Shown piece after piece: positions 1 through 9,118 of a DNA stretch of 64,000 nucleotides. The notes under the pieces were generated by a model that ran no database searches, had not been told where the DNA came from, and saw only the letters and a program-made list of their open reading frames with translations. The stretch is taken from NCBI RefSeq assembly GCF_964065165.1, contig NZ_OZ061549.1:2170001-2234000 (forward strand), given 5' to 3'. The position numbers and the translations under genes are program-made. This stretch comes from Levilactobacillus yonginensis (GTDB lineage: Bacteria > Bacillota > Bacilli > Lactobacillales > Lactobacillaceae). Within the stretch, counting starts at the first letter, position 1. Every line of letters starts with the position of its first letter.

Positions 1-387
1 CAACAGGACCTATTTCTAAATAGTTCAGACTTTGTCTACCGAATTAAGCGGCTCCGGATTTTTGAAGACCAGCCAGTGATCATTGAGACGGGATACATTC
101 CCATCAAAATTTTGCCGGATCTGTCGCCCGATGCTGTGAAGACTTCTATCTTTAATTATTTACACGCGGCCCAAGGTAAGTCGGTGACGCGGTCATTTCT
201 GTCGATTTCAGTGGCGCCTTCAACGGTTGAAGACCGGCAATTGCTTCATCTTTCAGCGACAGAGCCAGTGGGCGTCATGGACGGTATCTTTTTCCTAGAT
301 GATGGGACCCCGTTTGAAGTTTCTAACATGCGGCTGCATTACCAGTACATGAAATATAATACATTTGTTAATTTGAATGAAGATTAG
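1..387 (+). CDS. GntR-family regulator, UTRA effector domain (5' truncated)
   Basis: The reading frame is open from the first base of the window, so only the C-terminal 128 residues of the protein are present. They match the UTRA ligand-binding fold of HutC/TreR-type GntR repressors: a repeated beta-strand pattern with IIETGYIPIKILPDL followed by the final strand pair PFEVSNMRLHYQYMKY. The N-terminal winged helix that would bind DNA lies outside the window. The next gene downstream on the same strand is the phosphoketolase gene, about 275 bases away, behind its own promoter-like sequence. A regulatory link to it is possible but unproven. The internal GTG at 76 is not the real start, because UTRA sequence continues upstream of it. 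Confidence 0.85.
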   Translation, partial: QQDLFLNSSDFVYRIKRLRIFEDQPVIIETGYIPIKILPDLSPDAVKTSIFNYLHAAQGKSVTRSFLSISVAPSTVEDRQLLHLSATEPVGVMDGIFFLDDGTPFEVSNMRLHYQYMKYNTFVNLNED

Positions 388-446
388 TTGATTTTTACCG
401 GGAAGGTGCTAAATTTACCGGTAGGCGGACAAGGATGATGGATTGT

Positions 447-487
447 CCCTTCAAGCAATCGTTCTACGTGAACGGTTTTTTGAAGGG
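447..487 (+). promoter_or_regulatory. Nested inverted repeat between the GntR gene and xfp
   Basis: CCCTTCAA (447-454) pairs with TTGAAGGG (480-487), and inside it CGTTC pairs with GAACG. No U-rich tail follows, so this is not an obvious rho-independent terminator. It could be the end of the GntR transcript or a regulatory structure upstream of xfp. Confidence 0.4.
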
Positions 488-556
488 GTAATTAATCAAT
501 AATCACCAGAAAATCTAACTAATTTTGAAATTGGACCGTATCAATTTTGAAAAAGG

Positions 557-584
557 TTGACTTTTTGAAATTTTCCGGTATTAT
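557..584 (+). promoter_or_regulatory. Promoter of xfp
   Basis: TTGACT (557-562), a 16-base spacer and TATTAT (579-584) form a good sigma-A promoter about 80 bases upstream of the xfp start. A strong ribosome binding site AAGGAG lies at 646-651. Confidence 0.6.
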
Positions 585-661
585 TGGGAATATAAATTAA
601 CCTCTGATTCACGTTGATTGTGTAGAAGTTTGTTTACCTAAGACGAAGGAGTGTAAAATTC

Positions 662-3121
662 ATGGCAGTAGATTACGATTCCAAGTCATACTTGGAAAAG
701 GTTGACGCCTGGTGGCGTGCTACAACTTATCTTTCCGGTGGGATGATCTTTTTAAAGAGCAACCCATTGTTCTCAGTTACCAACACACCAATCCAAAAAG
801 AGGACGTTAAGGTTAAGCCTATCGGGCACTGGGGTACTATCTCAGGCCAAACGTTCCTGTACGCACATGCTAACCGTTTGATCAACAAGTACGGTTTGAA
901 CATGTTCTATATCGGTGGCCCTGGTCATGGTGGCCAAGTTATGGTTACCAACTCTTACTTGGACGGTACGTACACTGATGACTATCCTGAAATTACTCAG
1001 GACCTTGAAGGTATGTCACGCTTGTACAAGCGGTTCTCATTCCCAGGTGGGATTGGTTCTCATATGACTGCCCAAACACCAGGTTCACTCCACGAAGGTG
1101 GGGAACTTGGTTACTCACTCTCCCATGCTACTGGTGCCGTTTTAGACAACCCAGACCAAATTGCATTTACTGTAGTTGGTGATGGGGAAGTTGAAACTGG
1201 TCCTGCTATGACTGCATGGAACTCCATCAAGTTCTTGAACCCTAAGAACGATGGTGCCGTATTACCAATCCTCGATGTAAACGGCTTTAAGATTTCCAAC
1301 CCAACGTTATTCTCTCGGATGAGCGACGACAAGATCGCTAAGTTCTTCGAAGGTTTGGGCTGGTCTCCTCGTTTCCTTGAAAACGAAGATATCCATGACT
1401 ACATGACTTACCATGAAAAAGCTGCTAAATTGTTTGACCAAGCTATTGCTGACATCAAGCAAATCCAAAAAGACGCCCGCGAAAACGGCAAGTACGAAGA
1501 TGGGACTATCCCAGCTTGGCCAGTTGTTATCGCTCGCTTGCCTAAGGGTTGGGGCGGTCCTAAGCACAACCCAGCCGGCGAACCTATCGAAGGTTCATTC
1601 CGTGCTCACCAAGTTCCACTTGGCTTGAGCCAAAACAACTTCGATGAATTACAAGAATTTGAAGACTGGATGAACTCATACAAGCCAGCCGAATTATTCA
1701 ACACTGATGGTTCATTGAAGGCAGAAGTCGCTGACTTTGCCCCTAAGGGTGACAAGCGGATGGCTGCTAACCCAGTTACGAACGGTGGTCGTCACCGTGG
1801 CGAAAAGGCTAACATGCTGGACTTGCCTAACTGGAAAGACTTCGCTAACGACATCAACGAAAGTAACCGTGGGACTAACTTGCCTGATGGCAACCGGAAC
1901 ATGGATATGAACGTTCTGTCAACCTTCTTCGCTGGCGTTGCTACGAAGAACCCATCATCATTCCGGATCTTCGGACCTGATGAAACGATGTCTAACCGTC
2001 TTTGGGAAATGTTCAAGATTACGAACCGTCAATGGATGAGTAAGGTCAAGGAACCAAATGACCAATACGAAGCTCCAGAAGGTCGTATCTTGGATGCCCA
2101 ATTATCAGAACACCAAGCTGAAGGTTGGCTTGAAGGTTACACCTTAACTGGTCGTACCGGTGTGTTCACGTCTTACGAATCATTCTTGCGGGTTGTCGAC
2201 TCAATGACGACACAACACTTCAAGTGGATCCGTCAGGCTGCTGCCGAAGACTGGCGTAACGATTACCCATCCCTGAACTTGGTTTCTACTTCCACTGTGT
2301 TCCAACAAGACCACAACGGTTATACCCACCAAGATCCAGGTATGCTGACCCACTTGGCTGAAAAGAAGTCTGACTTCATTCGCCAATACCTGCCAGCTGA
2401 TGGGAACACATTGTTAGCTGTCTTTGACCGTGCCTTCAAGGACCGTCAAAAGGTTAACCACATTGTTGCTTCTAAGCAACCTCGTCAACAATGGTTCTCT
2501 GTTGCTGAAGCAGAAGAATTAGCTACTGAAGGTCTTAAGGCTATCGACTGGGCTTCCACTGTTGCTGAAGGTGAAGATGCTGATATCGTCTTTGCTTCCG
2601 CCGGTGTTGAACCAACCATCGAAACTTTGGCTACTGTAGACCTGATCAACGACGCCTTCCCATCTGTTAAGATGCGTTACGTCAACGTTGTTGAATTGGA
2701 ACGTCTGCAAAAGAAGAACGGCCCATTGAACGCAGAACGTGCCTTATCTGATGACAAGTTCAGTTCATTATTCGGTCAATCTGGTACCCCAGTTCTCTTC
2801 GGTTTCCATGGGTACGAAGATTTAATCGAATCAATGTTCTACGAACGTCAACACTTAGGCTTGAGCGTACATGGTTACCGTGAAGACGGTGATATCACGA
2901 CTGCTTACGACATGCGTGTATACTCCGAATTAGACCGGTTCCACCAAGCCAAAGATGCTGTTAACATCTTGATCAACAAGGGTGCTATTGACGAAGCTGC
3001 TGGTAAGGCCTTCGACAAGAAGATGGATGACATCTTAGCTAAGCACTTTAAGGTTACCCGTGACGAAGGTCATGATATTGAAGAATTTACGAAGTGGCAA
3101 TGGACGCCATTGAAGAAGTAA
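662..3121 (+). CDS. xfp: Xylulose-5-phosphate/fructose-6-phosphate phosphoketolase
   Basis: This 819-residue cytosolic enzyme is thiamine-diphosphate and Mg dependent. It cleaves xylulose-5-P (and often fructose-6-P) with phosphate to acetyl phosphate plus glyceraldehyde-3-P or erythrose-4-P, the central step of heterolactic fermentation. Length is normal for the family. Hallmarks visible are GGPGHGG at about residues 85-91, the ThDP/Mg motif GDGEVETGP at about 174, PKGWGGPK, SFRAHQVPL, FGPDETMSNR and QDHNGYTHQDPG. AAGGAG is placed 10 bases before the ATG. The gene is monocistronic: it has its own promoter and a strong terminator directly after it. Codon use is strongly biased, as for a highly expressed gene. 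Family assignment is certain; the relative use of the two substrates cannot be read from the sequence. Confidence 0.98.
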   Translation: MAVDYDSKSYLEKVDAWWRATTYLSGGMIFLKSNPLFSVTNTPIQKEDVKVKPIGHWGTISGQTFLYAHANRLINKYGLNMFYIGGPGHGGQVMVTNSYLDGTYTDDYPEITQDLEGMSRLYKRFSFPGGIGSHMTAQTPGSLHEGGELGYSLSHATGAVLDNPDQIAFTVVGDGEVETGPAMTAWNSIKFLNPKNDGAVLPILDVNGFKISNPTLFSRMSDDKIAKFFEGLGWSPRFLENEDIHDYMTYHEKAAKLFDQAIADIKQIQKDARENGKYEDGTIPAWPVVIARLPKGWGGPKHNPAGEPIEGSFRAHQVPLGLSQNNFDELQEFEDWMNSYKPAELFNTDGSLKAEVADFAPKGDKRMAANPVTNGGRHRGEKANMLDLPNWKDFANDINESNRGTNLPDGNRNMDMNVLSTFFAGVATKNPSSFRIFGPDETMSNRLWEMFKITNRQWMSKVKEPNDQYEAPEGRILDAQLSEHQAEGWLEGYTLTGRTGVFTSYESFLRVVDSMTTQHFKWIRQAAAEDWRNDYPSLNLVSTSTVFQQDHNGYTHQDPGMLTHLAEKKSDFIRQYLPADGNTLLAVFDRAFKDRQKVNHIVASKQPRQQWFSVAEAEELATEGLKAIDWASTVAEGEDADIVFASAGVEPTIETLATVDLINDAFPSVKMRYVNVVELERLQKKNGPLNAERALSDDKFSSLFGQSGTPVLFGFHGYEDLIESMFYERQHLGLSVHGYREDGDITTAYDMRVYSELDRFHQAKDAVNILINKGAIDEAAGKAFDKKMDDILAKHFKVTRDEGHDIEEFTKWQWTPLKK

Positions 3122-3185
3122 TTTCTTTCAATGAACCTAAACTTTAACTAGTGTGTTAATTGCCAATTGGTGGTTAGGATACGGG

Positions 3186-3224
3186 GACGCGCAATTCTTA
3201 AATGAATTGCGCGTCTTTTTTGTT
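3186..3224 (+). terminator. Rho-independent terminator of xfp
   Basis: A perfect 12-bp stem, GACGCGCAATTC (3186-3197) with GAATTGCGCGTC (3204-3215), is followed by a run of T. Confidence 0.92.
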
Positions 3225-3354
3225 GCAGATAATTGTTAAGCGTAGGCAACGGTTTACTTTTTTAGTATGACGACTCATAATTGGATTAACTATGGTAATT
3301 GCGGGTCGTTCATGCAGACGATACCAATTAAGTCCAAGGTAGGAGGCGCAGCGT

Positions 3355-4302
3355 ATGCAAAGTAATCAGCGAATAGCAGAATTATTGGTCCGTTTGATGG
3401 TTGGTGAGACCTTGAAACAGGCGGAACTTGAGGAACGTTATGGCGTTAGTCGGCGAACTAGCCAACGCGACTTGGCATACATTCGTCATGCACTATCGGA
3501 GTATACCGCCGGTGACTTAGTTGAGGATCAGGGGACGTATCGGTTGTCGCGGCAGAGTGAATCGACAGACTCCGCCATGGTTCTGACGGCTAGTAACATT
3601 CTGTTAGGTTCGCGGGCACTGAATCAACCGGAGTTGACGGCTACTTTGGCTTACCTGAGTTCGACTCTTTCACCGGAGATGCAGTTAGCGGTGCGTCAAC
3701 AGTTGAAACTCTCGCGGGGGAGTTATGTCCCGTTGTCCCGAGCCAAGCCACTCCTTCATCGGTTGCAGGAAGTGGCCACCTGCATCGCTCAGAACCAAAA
3801 GATGGTCTTTTCTTACCGGAGTAGTCGCCCAGGAGAGACGGCGGCCCAGATCCATCACGCACAACCAGTAGCGTTGTTTTTCGAAATCTTTTATTTTTAC
3901 GTGGCCATGTATAGTGAAGAACACCATGGTTATTGGTTGTACCGGCTAGACCGTATCGAAGATATTTTAGAGAAGCTACCGGGAGAAAAACTGGATTATG
4001 ACGAGCGGTTTTCGTTGCAGGAACACCGACACTACACGTACCTACTGGATTCTGGGTCGATGACGCAGGTGCGGTTTATTTACCGAAATTACATTCAGAC
4101 CGTATTGGATTACTTTCCTGATTCGCGGGTGATCAAGACGAATGCGGACGGCAGCCACGTGGTGGAAGCCTACATTAAAGTGGACGGGGCGATGCTATGG
4201 CTCATGAGTCAGGGGGCGGGTCTGCAAGTCCTTTCACCCCCATCGTTGGTTAAACGGATGCGTGATGCTCTGGCCGCCGCTTATCAGCAATATGATGAGT
4301 GA
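3355..4302 (+). CDS. WYL-domain transcriptional regulator (DeoR-type HTH)
   Basis: This 315-residue protein has an N-terminal winged helix-turn-helix (about residues 10-60, with YGVSRRTSQRDLAYIR as recognition region) and a C-terminal WYL effector domain centred on YWLYRLDRI at about 199-207, with a WCX-like end. WYL regulators sense ligands, often nucleic-acid related or metabolic, and act as cytosolic repressors or activators. The start ATG is preceded by AGGAGG. It stands alone between terminators, so its targets cannot be read from operon structure. The facing ABC importer operon on the other strand ends at the shared bidirectional terminator. Confidence 0.88.
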   Translation: MQSNQRIAELLVRLMVGETLKQAELEERYGVSRRTSQRDLAYIRHALSEYTAGDLVEDQGTYRLSRQSESTDSAMVLTASNILLGSRALNQPELTATLAYLSSTLSPEMQLAVRQQLKLSRGSYVPLSRAKPLLHRLQEVATCIAQNQKMVFSYRSSRPGETAAQIHHAQPVALFFEIFYFYVAMYSEEHHGYWLYRLDRIEDILEKLPGEKLDYDERFSLQEHRHYTYLLDSGSMTQVRFIYRNYIQTVLDYFPDSRVIKTNADGSHVVEAYIKVDGAMLWLMSQGAGLQVLSPPSLVKRMRDALAAAYQQYDE

Positions 4303-4391
4303 GTTTAGACCAGCTAATGGCCCTGGTTTTATTGATCGACAGTTCATCATTAGTAAAGCCAAGGTCGACTTGGTTGAAATAAAATTAGTTA

Positions 4392-4439
4392 AAAAAGATA
4401 GTTCCAGAAATCATACCTGATTTCCGGGACTATCTTTTT
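4392..4439. terminator. Bidirectional terminator
   Basis: A 22-bp stem (4392-4413 with 4418-4439, two G-U pairs) has AAAAA on its left flank and TTTTT on its right. It can end both the WYL gene from the left and the ABC importer operon from the right. Confidence 0.9.
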
Positions 4440-4444
4440 GGTGA

Positions 4445-5698
4445 TTATTGATCAGCAAGCATGGTGCTTACCTGCTGTTGTAGTTTGGCCAAACCTTTTT
4501 CTGGTGTCGTTTCACCACTACTTAACTGACTGAGCATCTGGTTTACATCAGCCTGATATTGGGTGTACCCAACGAGGGTGGGGTCCATGAAGCCATCGGG
4601 TAGCGATTGGTCCGCTGCCCGCGCTAGAGGGTGTCGCCGTAAATAGGCTTGGTAATTTTGACTCTTTAACGCGGCGGTTGTTAATGGGAGGTAACCGGTG
4701 GCCTTGACCCACTTCAACGTTTGTTTCTTAGCCAGTAAGAATTGCATGAAGGCCACCGCTCCTTTACGTTGATCCTTAGAAGCTGACTGGAAGAGCACTA
4801 AGTCGTTACCGGCAATGGCGGGGCGCCGCTTACCTTGATAACTCGGTTGCGGTGCCGTTTCCCAGTGTAGTCCCTTAGGCGTGCTGGTTTGCATGATGCC
4901 TAACGCAGCGGACGAACCACTGTAGAAGAGGGTCTTGCCCTTGAGAAAATTGACGTTACCGAAACCGTTTGTGCCGGCTGTCGTGGCAGTCTTGGCCTGC
5001 AGCATGTCATAGATGATGTGGGTGGCGCCAACAATTTTCGAGTTCGTAAGTTGTGGTCGTCGTTGATACAACGGAGTACCGGCCGCCTGGGCGAGTGAAT
5101 CGATTTCAGACGAAAGGCTTTGGTCTAAGGCCAGCCCCGTTATTCCCTGGGCGCGGACTTTCTTACCAGCTTTGGCCACGGCCGCCCAAGTTTGGGGAAC
5201 CTGGATATTGTTCTGCTTGAGGAGGTCGCGATTATAGTAGAGTACCCGAATTGATTTGGAGAAGGGCAGCGCGTACGTCTTACCCTGATACTGGGTTGCC
5301 GCCTTAAAATTCGGGGCAATTTTACTAACCGTTTGTTTGGATAAGTAGGGGTCCAGCGGCGTCACGAAGCCGCCCCGCACGTAGTTAGGAACGTTGGTGT
5401 AGGTGGTCTGGGCCATCGTTGGCAGGGTATGTGACTTAGCCGCGGCGGTAATCTTTTGCTGGACGTTAGCGAAGTCTCCCTGAGAACTTCCCACGACTTT
5501 GTAAGTGGATTGGGAGTGGTTGAAGTCTTTGATCATCTGGTTGAGTGTCTGCTCACTGGCACCACTGGTACCGTGCCAAAAGGTCACCGTCACTCGTTGC
5601 TGGGCGGTGGGCTTGGTTTGATGCTGTGCACAAGCGCTGAGGGTACCTAACAGTAGGAGCGAACCAAGACTAAGACTGAGTCGGAACAAGCGTTTCAT
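4445..5698 (-). CDS. UgpB-like extracellular solute-binding lipoprotein
   Basis: This 417-residue lipoprotein is the substrate receptor of the CUT1 importer encoded just upstream. The start chosen is the ATG at 5698, after AAAGGATG, giving a lysine/arginine n-region, a hydrophobic stretch and the lipobox LSAC (Cys at about residue 23). The mature part is a family-1 binding protein: VTFWHGTSG near the N-terminus, LPFSKSIRVLYYNRDLL in the middle and GYLPLTTAALKS near the C-terminus. These resemble the glycerol-3-phosphate receptor UgpB (recalled family features, not a search). Substrate is therefore possibly glycerol-3-P or a glycerophosphodiester; an oligosaccharide is the alternative. It is the last gene of the operon, 5 bases after the second permease. 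Confidence 0.88.
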   Translation of the reverse strand: MKRLFRLSLSLGSLLLLGTLSACAQHQTKPTAQQRVTVTFWHGTSGASEQTLNQMIKDFNHSQSTYKVVGSSQGDFANVQQKITAAAKSHTLPTMAQTTYTNVPNYVRGGFVTPLDPYLSKQTVSKIAPNFKAATQYQGKTYALPFSKSIRVLYYNRDLLKQNNIQVPQTWAAVAKAGKKVRAQGITGLALDQSLSSEIDSLAQAAGTPLYQRRPQLTNSKIVGATHIIYDMLQAKTATTAGTNGFGNVNFLKGKTLFYSGSSAALGIMQTSTPKGLHWETAPQPSYQGKRRPAIAGNDLVLFQSASKDQRKGAVAFMQFLLAKKQTLKWVKATGYLPLTTAALKSQNYQAYLRRHPLARAADQSLPDGFMDPTLVGYTQYQADVNQMLSQLSSGETTPEKGLAKLQQQVSTMLADQ

Positions 5699-5703
5699 CA
5701 GAT

Positions 5704-6528
5704 TCATCCTTTCAAATGAGTTGCAGAAATCCCCATGACTAAGTATTTTTGGAGGCCTAAGTAGAGGATAAGTAATGGCAAGATGACGCAAACTGTGGCC
5801 GCCATCAGCAGGGGGTAGTTAGCACCTTCTGTGGTGGTAAAGGTGACCAAACCAATTGGCAAGGTTCGTAGATTATCGCTGTTGGTGACAATAAGGGGCC
5901 ACATGAAGGCGTTCCAAGAGGCAATCATTTGTAGAAGGGCCACCGCTGTGATGATGGGTCGAGTCGTTGGAACCAAGATGTGCCAGAGGTATTGCCAGTC
6001 GCTGGCACCATCAAGGTGCGCCGCGATGTAAAGGGTCGCGGGTTGTGCCCGAAAGGCTTGATGGAGCGCCACTACCATGAAGACGCTGGCCAGCCACGGA
6101 ATGATAAGTGCTGCGTAGGTATCCACCCAGTGGAACTGGGCCAGCGTCACAAAGTTGGGAATCAAAAGTAGTTCGCTGGGTACCAGCATGAGTGCAATCA
6201 GTAGACCAAATAAGGTGCGGCGACCATAGAATTGAAGGTACGTGAAGGCAAAGGCGGCTAAAATACTGGTGATAAGTTGACCAGCTGTGGTAGTGGCCGT
6301 TACCAGTAAGGAGTTTAGGCAGTACCGGGCAAACGGTGCGGCCTGCCAAACGTGCCAATAGTTCAACCACTGCAGCGACTTCGGCAGCCAAGTTGTTGGA
6401 ATCGTCAGGGTGGTGGCGGCTGGTTGAAGGCTGGTGACGAACATCCAGACAAACGGGATGAGTATCAGAATTGCGCCCAGCGTTAGGAAGAGGGTGCGGG
6501 TAATCATTGCGAGATAATGGCGCATCAT
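5704..6528 (-). CDS. CUT1 ABC importer permease, MalG/UgpE type
   Basis: This 274-residue inner-membrane permease has six predicted helices and the conserved EAA-type cytoplasmic loop (AAHLDGASDWQYLWHILVP, about residues 168-186) that docks on the ATPase. The N-terminal helix (TLFLTLGAILILIPFVWMF) is typical of MalG/UgpE. Its ATG overlaps the upstream permease stop by one base (TAATG) with an AGGGGGG ribosome binding site, which implies tight coupling. With the partner permease it forms the heterodimeric channel. Confidence 0.92.
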   Translation of the reverse strand: MMRHYLAMITRTLFLTLGAILILIPFVWMFVTSLQPAATTLTIPTTWLPKSLQWLNYWHVWQAAPFARYCLNSLLVTATTTAGQLITSILAAFAFTYLQFYGRRTLFGLLIALMLVPSELLLIPNFVTLAQFHWVDTYAALIIPWLASVFMVVALHQAFRAQPATLYIAAHLDGASDWQYLWHILVPTTRPIITAVALLQMIASWNAFMWPLIVTNSDNLRTLPIGLVTFTTTEGANYPLLMAATVCVILPLLILYLGLQKYLVMGISATHLKG

Positions 6529-7442
6529 TAACGCCCCCCTAACTGACGACGGCGGTGACGATAGTAGCCGTAGGTCAGAAGAGTTAAACCGCCGACCAGA
6601 ACGAATAGGACGACACCGCTAGCGGCGGCTACGGCAAATTGATTTTCCACGTAGAACTTTTGGTAGAGGTAATACATCAGTGTGAGATCGGCGTTGCTGG
6701 GTCCAGCCGTGCCGTGGAAGAGCGCGTAAACTTGATCGAACACTTTAAAATTGGTGATGCTCGTGTTAACGACGATCAGGACTGTGATAGGCAAAAGCAA
6801 CGGCCAGGTCACGTTGGTAAATCGTTGCCAAGGACTAGCACCATCGAGCGTGGCAATGACGGCGTATCGTTGATCAATGTGATTGAGACCGGCCAGAAAT
6901 AGGATGATATTGACGCCTAGGCCTTGCCAGATACAGACGACCATCAGTGCGGCTAACGCGTAGTGGGGGTCATTTAACCAGTCAATGGCGTTGATCCCGA
7001 AGTAACTTAAGAATCGGTTGAGGAGTCCGCCGTCCAAGCGAAACAGCCAGTTCCAGACCAGTCCAATGGCTACCGTGGAGGTCACAAACGGTAGAAAGTA
7101 GACGGTCCGGAAGAAACCCGCTAAGCGGCGTGACTGGTTGATTCCTAGTGCAATCAGTAACGATAGTAAGACCGTGACGGGCATGGCGACAAGCACTAAC
7201 AGGAGCGTGTTGCGACAGGCCAGCTGAAAGGTGGGGTCGTGCCAGAGTGTGATAAAGTTGCCCCAACCAATTGCGCTGACCTGGTTGGTGTAATAGTTAT
7301 AGTGGGTGTAGCTACTCATCAGAAACGCATGAATCAAAGGCCAAACGGCAAAGATTCCCGTAATGATCAGGAAGGGCGCCAGGTAGAGTAAGGCTTTCAG
7401 GGTTGATTTAATAGTGGGTTGGGCGTTAAGCATGGGCATCAC
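6528..7442 (-). CDS. CUT1 ABC importer permease, MalF/UgpA type
   Basis: This 304-residue permease has about six membrane helices and the EAA loop ATLDGASPWQRFTNVTWPLL (about residues 197-216). It lacks the long periplasmic insertion of enterobacterial MalF, as is usual for UgpA/LacF types. The start is ambiguous between GTG 7442, ATG 7439 and ATG 7433, all inside the end of the ATPase gene. The genes overlap by up to 17 bases, so translation is coupled. Confidence 0.9.
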   Translation of the reverse strand: MMPMLNAQPTIKSTLKALLYLAPFLIITGIFAVWPLIHAFLMSSYTHYNYYTNQVSAIGWGNFITLWHDPTFQLACRNTLLLVLVAMPVTVLLSLLIALGINQSRRLAGFFRTVYFLPFVTSTVAIGLVWNWLFRLDGGLLNRFLSYFGINAIDWLNDPHYALAALMVVCIWQGLGVNIILFLAGLNHIDQRYAVIATLDGASPWQRFTNVTWPLLLPITVLIVVNTSITNFKVFDQVYALFHGTAGPSNADLTLMYYLYQKFYVENQFAVAAASGVVLFVLVGGLTLLTYGYYRHRRRQLGGR

Positions 7443-8469
7443 CCGACCAAAGGCACGTGCCAGCGTTATTAAATAGATGACAGCCTTGTGGTGTAATGGT
7501 TAAGGCAACTTGAGTTGCGGTCGTGGGGGCAATGGCGGTGCTGACAAAGTTGCCGCTTAGATTATGTAGGTACGTTTGAGTGTCTCGTCCCAGCTGGGTT
7601 TGTTGCGTAATATCAGCCGAAAAGGTTGCTACGTCGGGTGTAGTGGGCAGAATTGCCTCGCTACGGATGCCGAAGGTGTTTGCCTGAGCGAGCACCGTGG
7701 CTGGCAGCAACGCGCGTAACTTTGCCGGTAACGTTGCGACTGGTAATAGGTTGATCTGGGGGTGGCCGATAAATGCGGCGACGGTCTGATTATGTGGGTG
7801 ACGATATAGTTCGACGCTGGTACCAACTTGTTGGAGCTGACCATTTGCTAGGATCATGATGCGGTCGGCAATTTGGAGGGCGTCCTCTTGGTCATGAGTC
7901 ACTAGCAAAGTCGTGACACCAGTCTGTTGCTGGATGTGACGAATGACAGCGCGGAGGTCTTCGCGCAAGGCGGCGTCTAAGTTGGCGAGGGGTTCGTCCA
8001 AGAGCAGGAGGTTCGGTTGCTTAGCAAGTGCTCGGGCAATAGCAACTCGCTGTTGTTGTCCCCCGGAAAGGTTACGGGGAAACTTGTCGAGTTGGTCGGT
8101 TACGTGGACCAGTTCTGCCAAGGCGGCGGCCCGCTGGTAGCGATGACGTTTCTTGACGTGGGCCATTTTCAAAGGAAACGCAATGTTGTCCTGAACGGTG
8201 AGGTGGGGGTACAGTGCGTAGTCCTGGAAGACCATGCCAATGTTACGTTGCCGGCTATCTTGTGAGGTGACATCGGTCTGATCGAAGATGATTTGACCAG
8301 CTGCTGGGGTCAATAATCCTGCAAACAGATTTAGAATCGTGGTTTTCCCACTCCCACTGGGGCCCAGTAGCGCGACTAGTTCACCGTCGGGGATGGTCGC
8401 TGAAAAATGGTCGAGGATAGCGGGATGGTGATCATAGGCCAATGTGACATTTTGAAGGGCGACCTGCAT
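7426..8469 (-). CDS. CUT1 ABC importer ATPase, MalK/UgpC/MsmK type
   Basis: This 347-residue cytoplasmic ATPase energises the importer. Visible are Walker A GPSGSGKT (about residues 38-45), the Q-loop FQDYALYPHL, the signature LSGGQQQR, Walker B LLLLDEPLANLD and the H-loop LLVTHDQ. A C-terminal TOBE/OB regulatory region follows from about 235. The start is set at ATG 8469, because AAAGGAGG lies 8 bases upstream; the in-frame codons further upstream have no such site. It is the first gene of the four-gene operon (ATPase, two permeases, binding protein). The presence of a dedicated ATPase argues against dependence on a shared MsmK. Confidence 0.93.
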   Translation of the reverse strand: MQVALQNVTLAYDHHPAILDHFSATIPDGELVALLGPSGSGKTTILNLFAGLLTPAAGQIIFDQTDVTSQDSRQRNIGMVFQDYALYPHLTVQDNIAFPLKMAHVKKRHRYQRAAALAELVHVTDQLDKFPRNLSGGQQQRVAIARALAKQPNLLLLDEPLANLDAALREDLRAVIRHIQQQTGVTTLLVTHDQEDALQIADRIMILANGQLQQVGTSVELYRHPHNQTVAAFIGHPQINLLPVATLPAKLRALLPATVLAQANTFGIRSEAILPTTPDVATFSADITQQTQLGRDTQTYLHNLSGNFVSTAIAPTTATQVALTITPQGCHLFNNAGTCLWSGDAHA

Positions 8470-8807
8470 GGTGTCGCCTCCTTTCGCTAAAGCATGCAAT
8501 ATTTTGTCGACTTATATTGTCGAATGACTAGGAAATCACGTACCAATAACTGGTTGACTGGTTATGATTTTACTCAGTATAGATACCTTTCATTATAGCT
8601 GATTCAAAATTATTATGGTATAAATTATCTTTATTCGGAATGATTGGCTATTATGAAAATGTCCCGACTTAAGATACCTTGCTATGACGGTGATCACTGC
8701 TGGAACCCTTGGTATAACAATACTTGTAAGACGTATCGTTTCGACTACTGGTCGGTTTCTGCTAAAGTTAGCTGTGAATCAGATAGAGAGATGAGAGAAC
8801 GGGTGAA
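8470..8807. other. Divergent intergenic region, importer operon and small membrane gene
   Basis: This AT-rich region must hold the promoters of the importer operon (minus strand) and of the 58-aa protein (plus strand). I see TTGTCGA twice in direct repeat at about 8505-8523, possibly an operator, but no clearly spaced -35/-10 pair. The only long reading frame here has cysteine-rich, non-protein-like composition and I do not support it. Confidence 0.35.
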
Positions 8808-8984
8808 ATGGCAAAAGAGGGGAAACGCCACAGTATTTTCGGCGACGTTATCGCCATTGTGGGGTTAGGAATCATTGTGTATGGGTTCCAATTTTCAACG
8901 GACATAACGTCGTTGGTGGCGCTAGTTGGTTTTAGTTTTACCGTTTTCAGTCAAGATATTGGCCGTATGATTTTTCACGGATAG
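8808..8984 (+). CDS. Small 58-aa membrane protein of unknown function
   Basis: The frame encodes 58 residues: a short basic N-terminus (MAKEGKRHSIFG) and then two hydrophobic segments (about residues 13-28 and 33-47) separated by a polar turn, ending DIGRMIFHG. This reads as a two-helix membrane hairpin. I do not recognise the family. The ribosome binding site is weak (GAGAGAACGGG region), but a strong terminator follows 30 bases after the stop and amino-acid composition is protein-like. Confidence 0.55.
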   Translation: MAKEGKRHSIFGDVIAIVGLGIIVYGFQFSTDITSLVALVGFSFTVFSQDIGRMIFHG

Positions 8985-9016
8985 TAGTGAAAGGTCGACT
9001 AATTAAGCGGATAAGT

Positions 9017-9050
9017 AAACCGGCTAAGCCCTGAGGACTTAGCCGGTTTT
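9017..9050. terminator. Bidirectional terminator
   Basis: AAACCGGCTAAG (9017-9028) pairs perfectly with CTTAGCCGGTTT (9038-9049). It can end the 58-aa gene on the plus strand and the OppA-like gene on the minus strand. A second hairpin, CTGACTGC/GCAGTCAG (9097-9104/9111-9118), lies right after the OppA stop codon but has no U tract. Confidence 0.85.
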
Positions 9051-9118
9051 GAGTTGGTTGGTATTGAAGAAGTCAGTTTCAGTGGAGGTCGTCCTCCTGA
9101 CTGCCGCAACGCAGTCAG

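Noticed and set aside
8644..8868. 74-codon plus-strand frame upstream of the 58-aa gene
   Set aside because: Unusual Cys/Trp-rich composition, no ribosome binding site, and it overlaps the better-supported 58-aa ORF in another frame.
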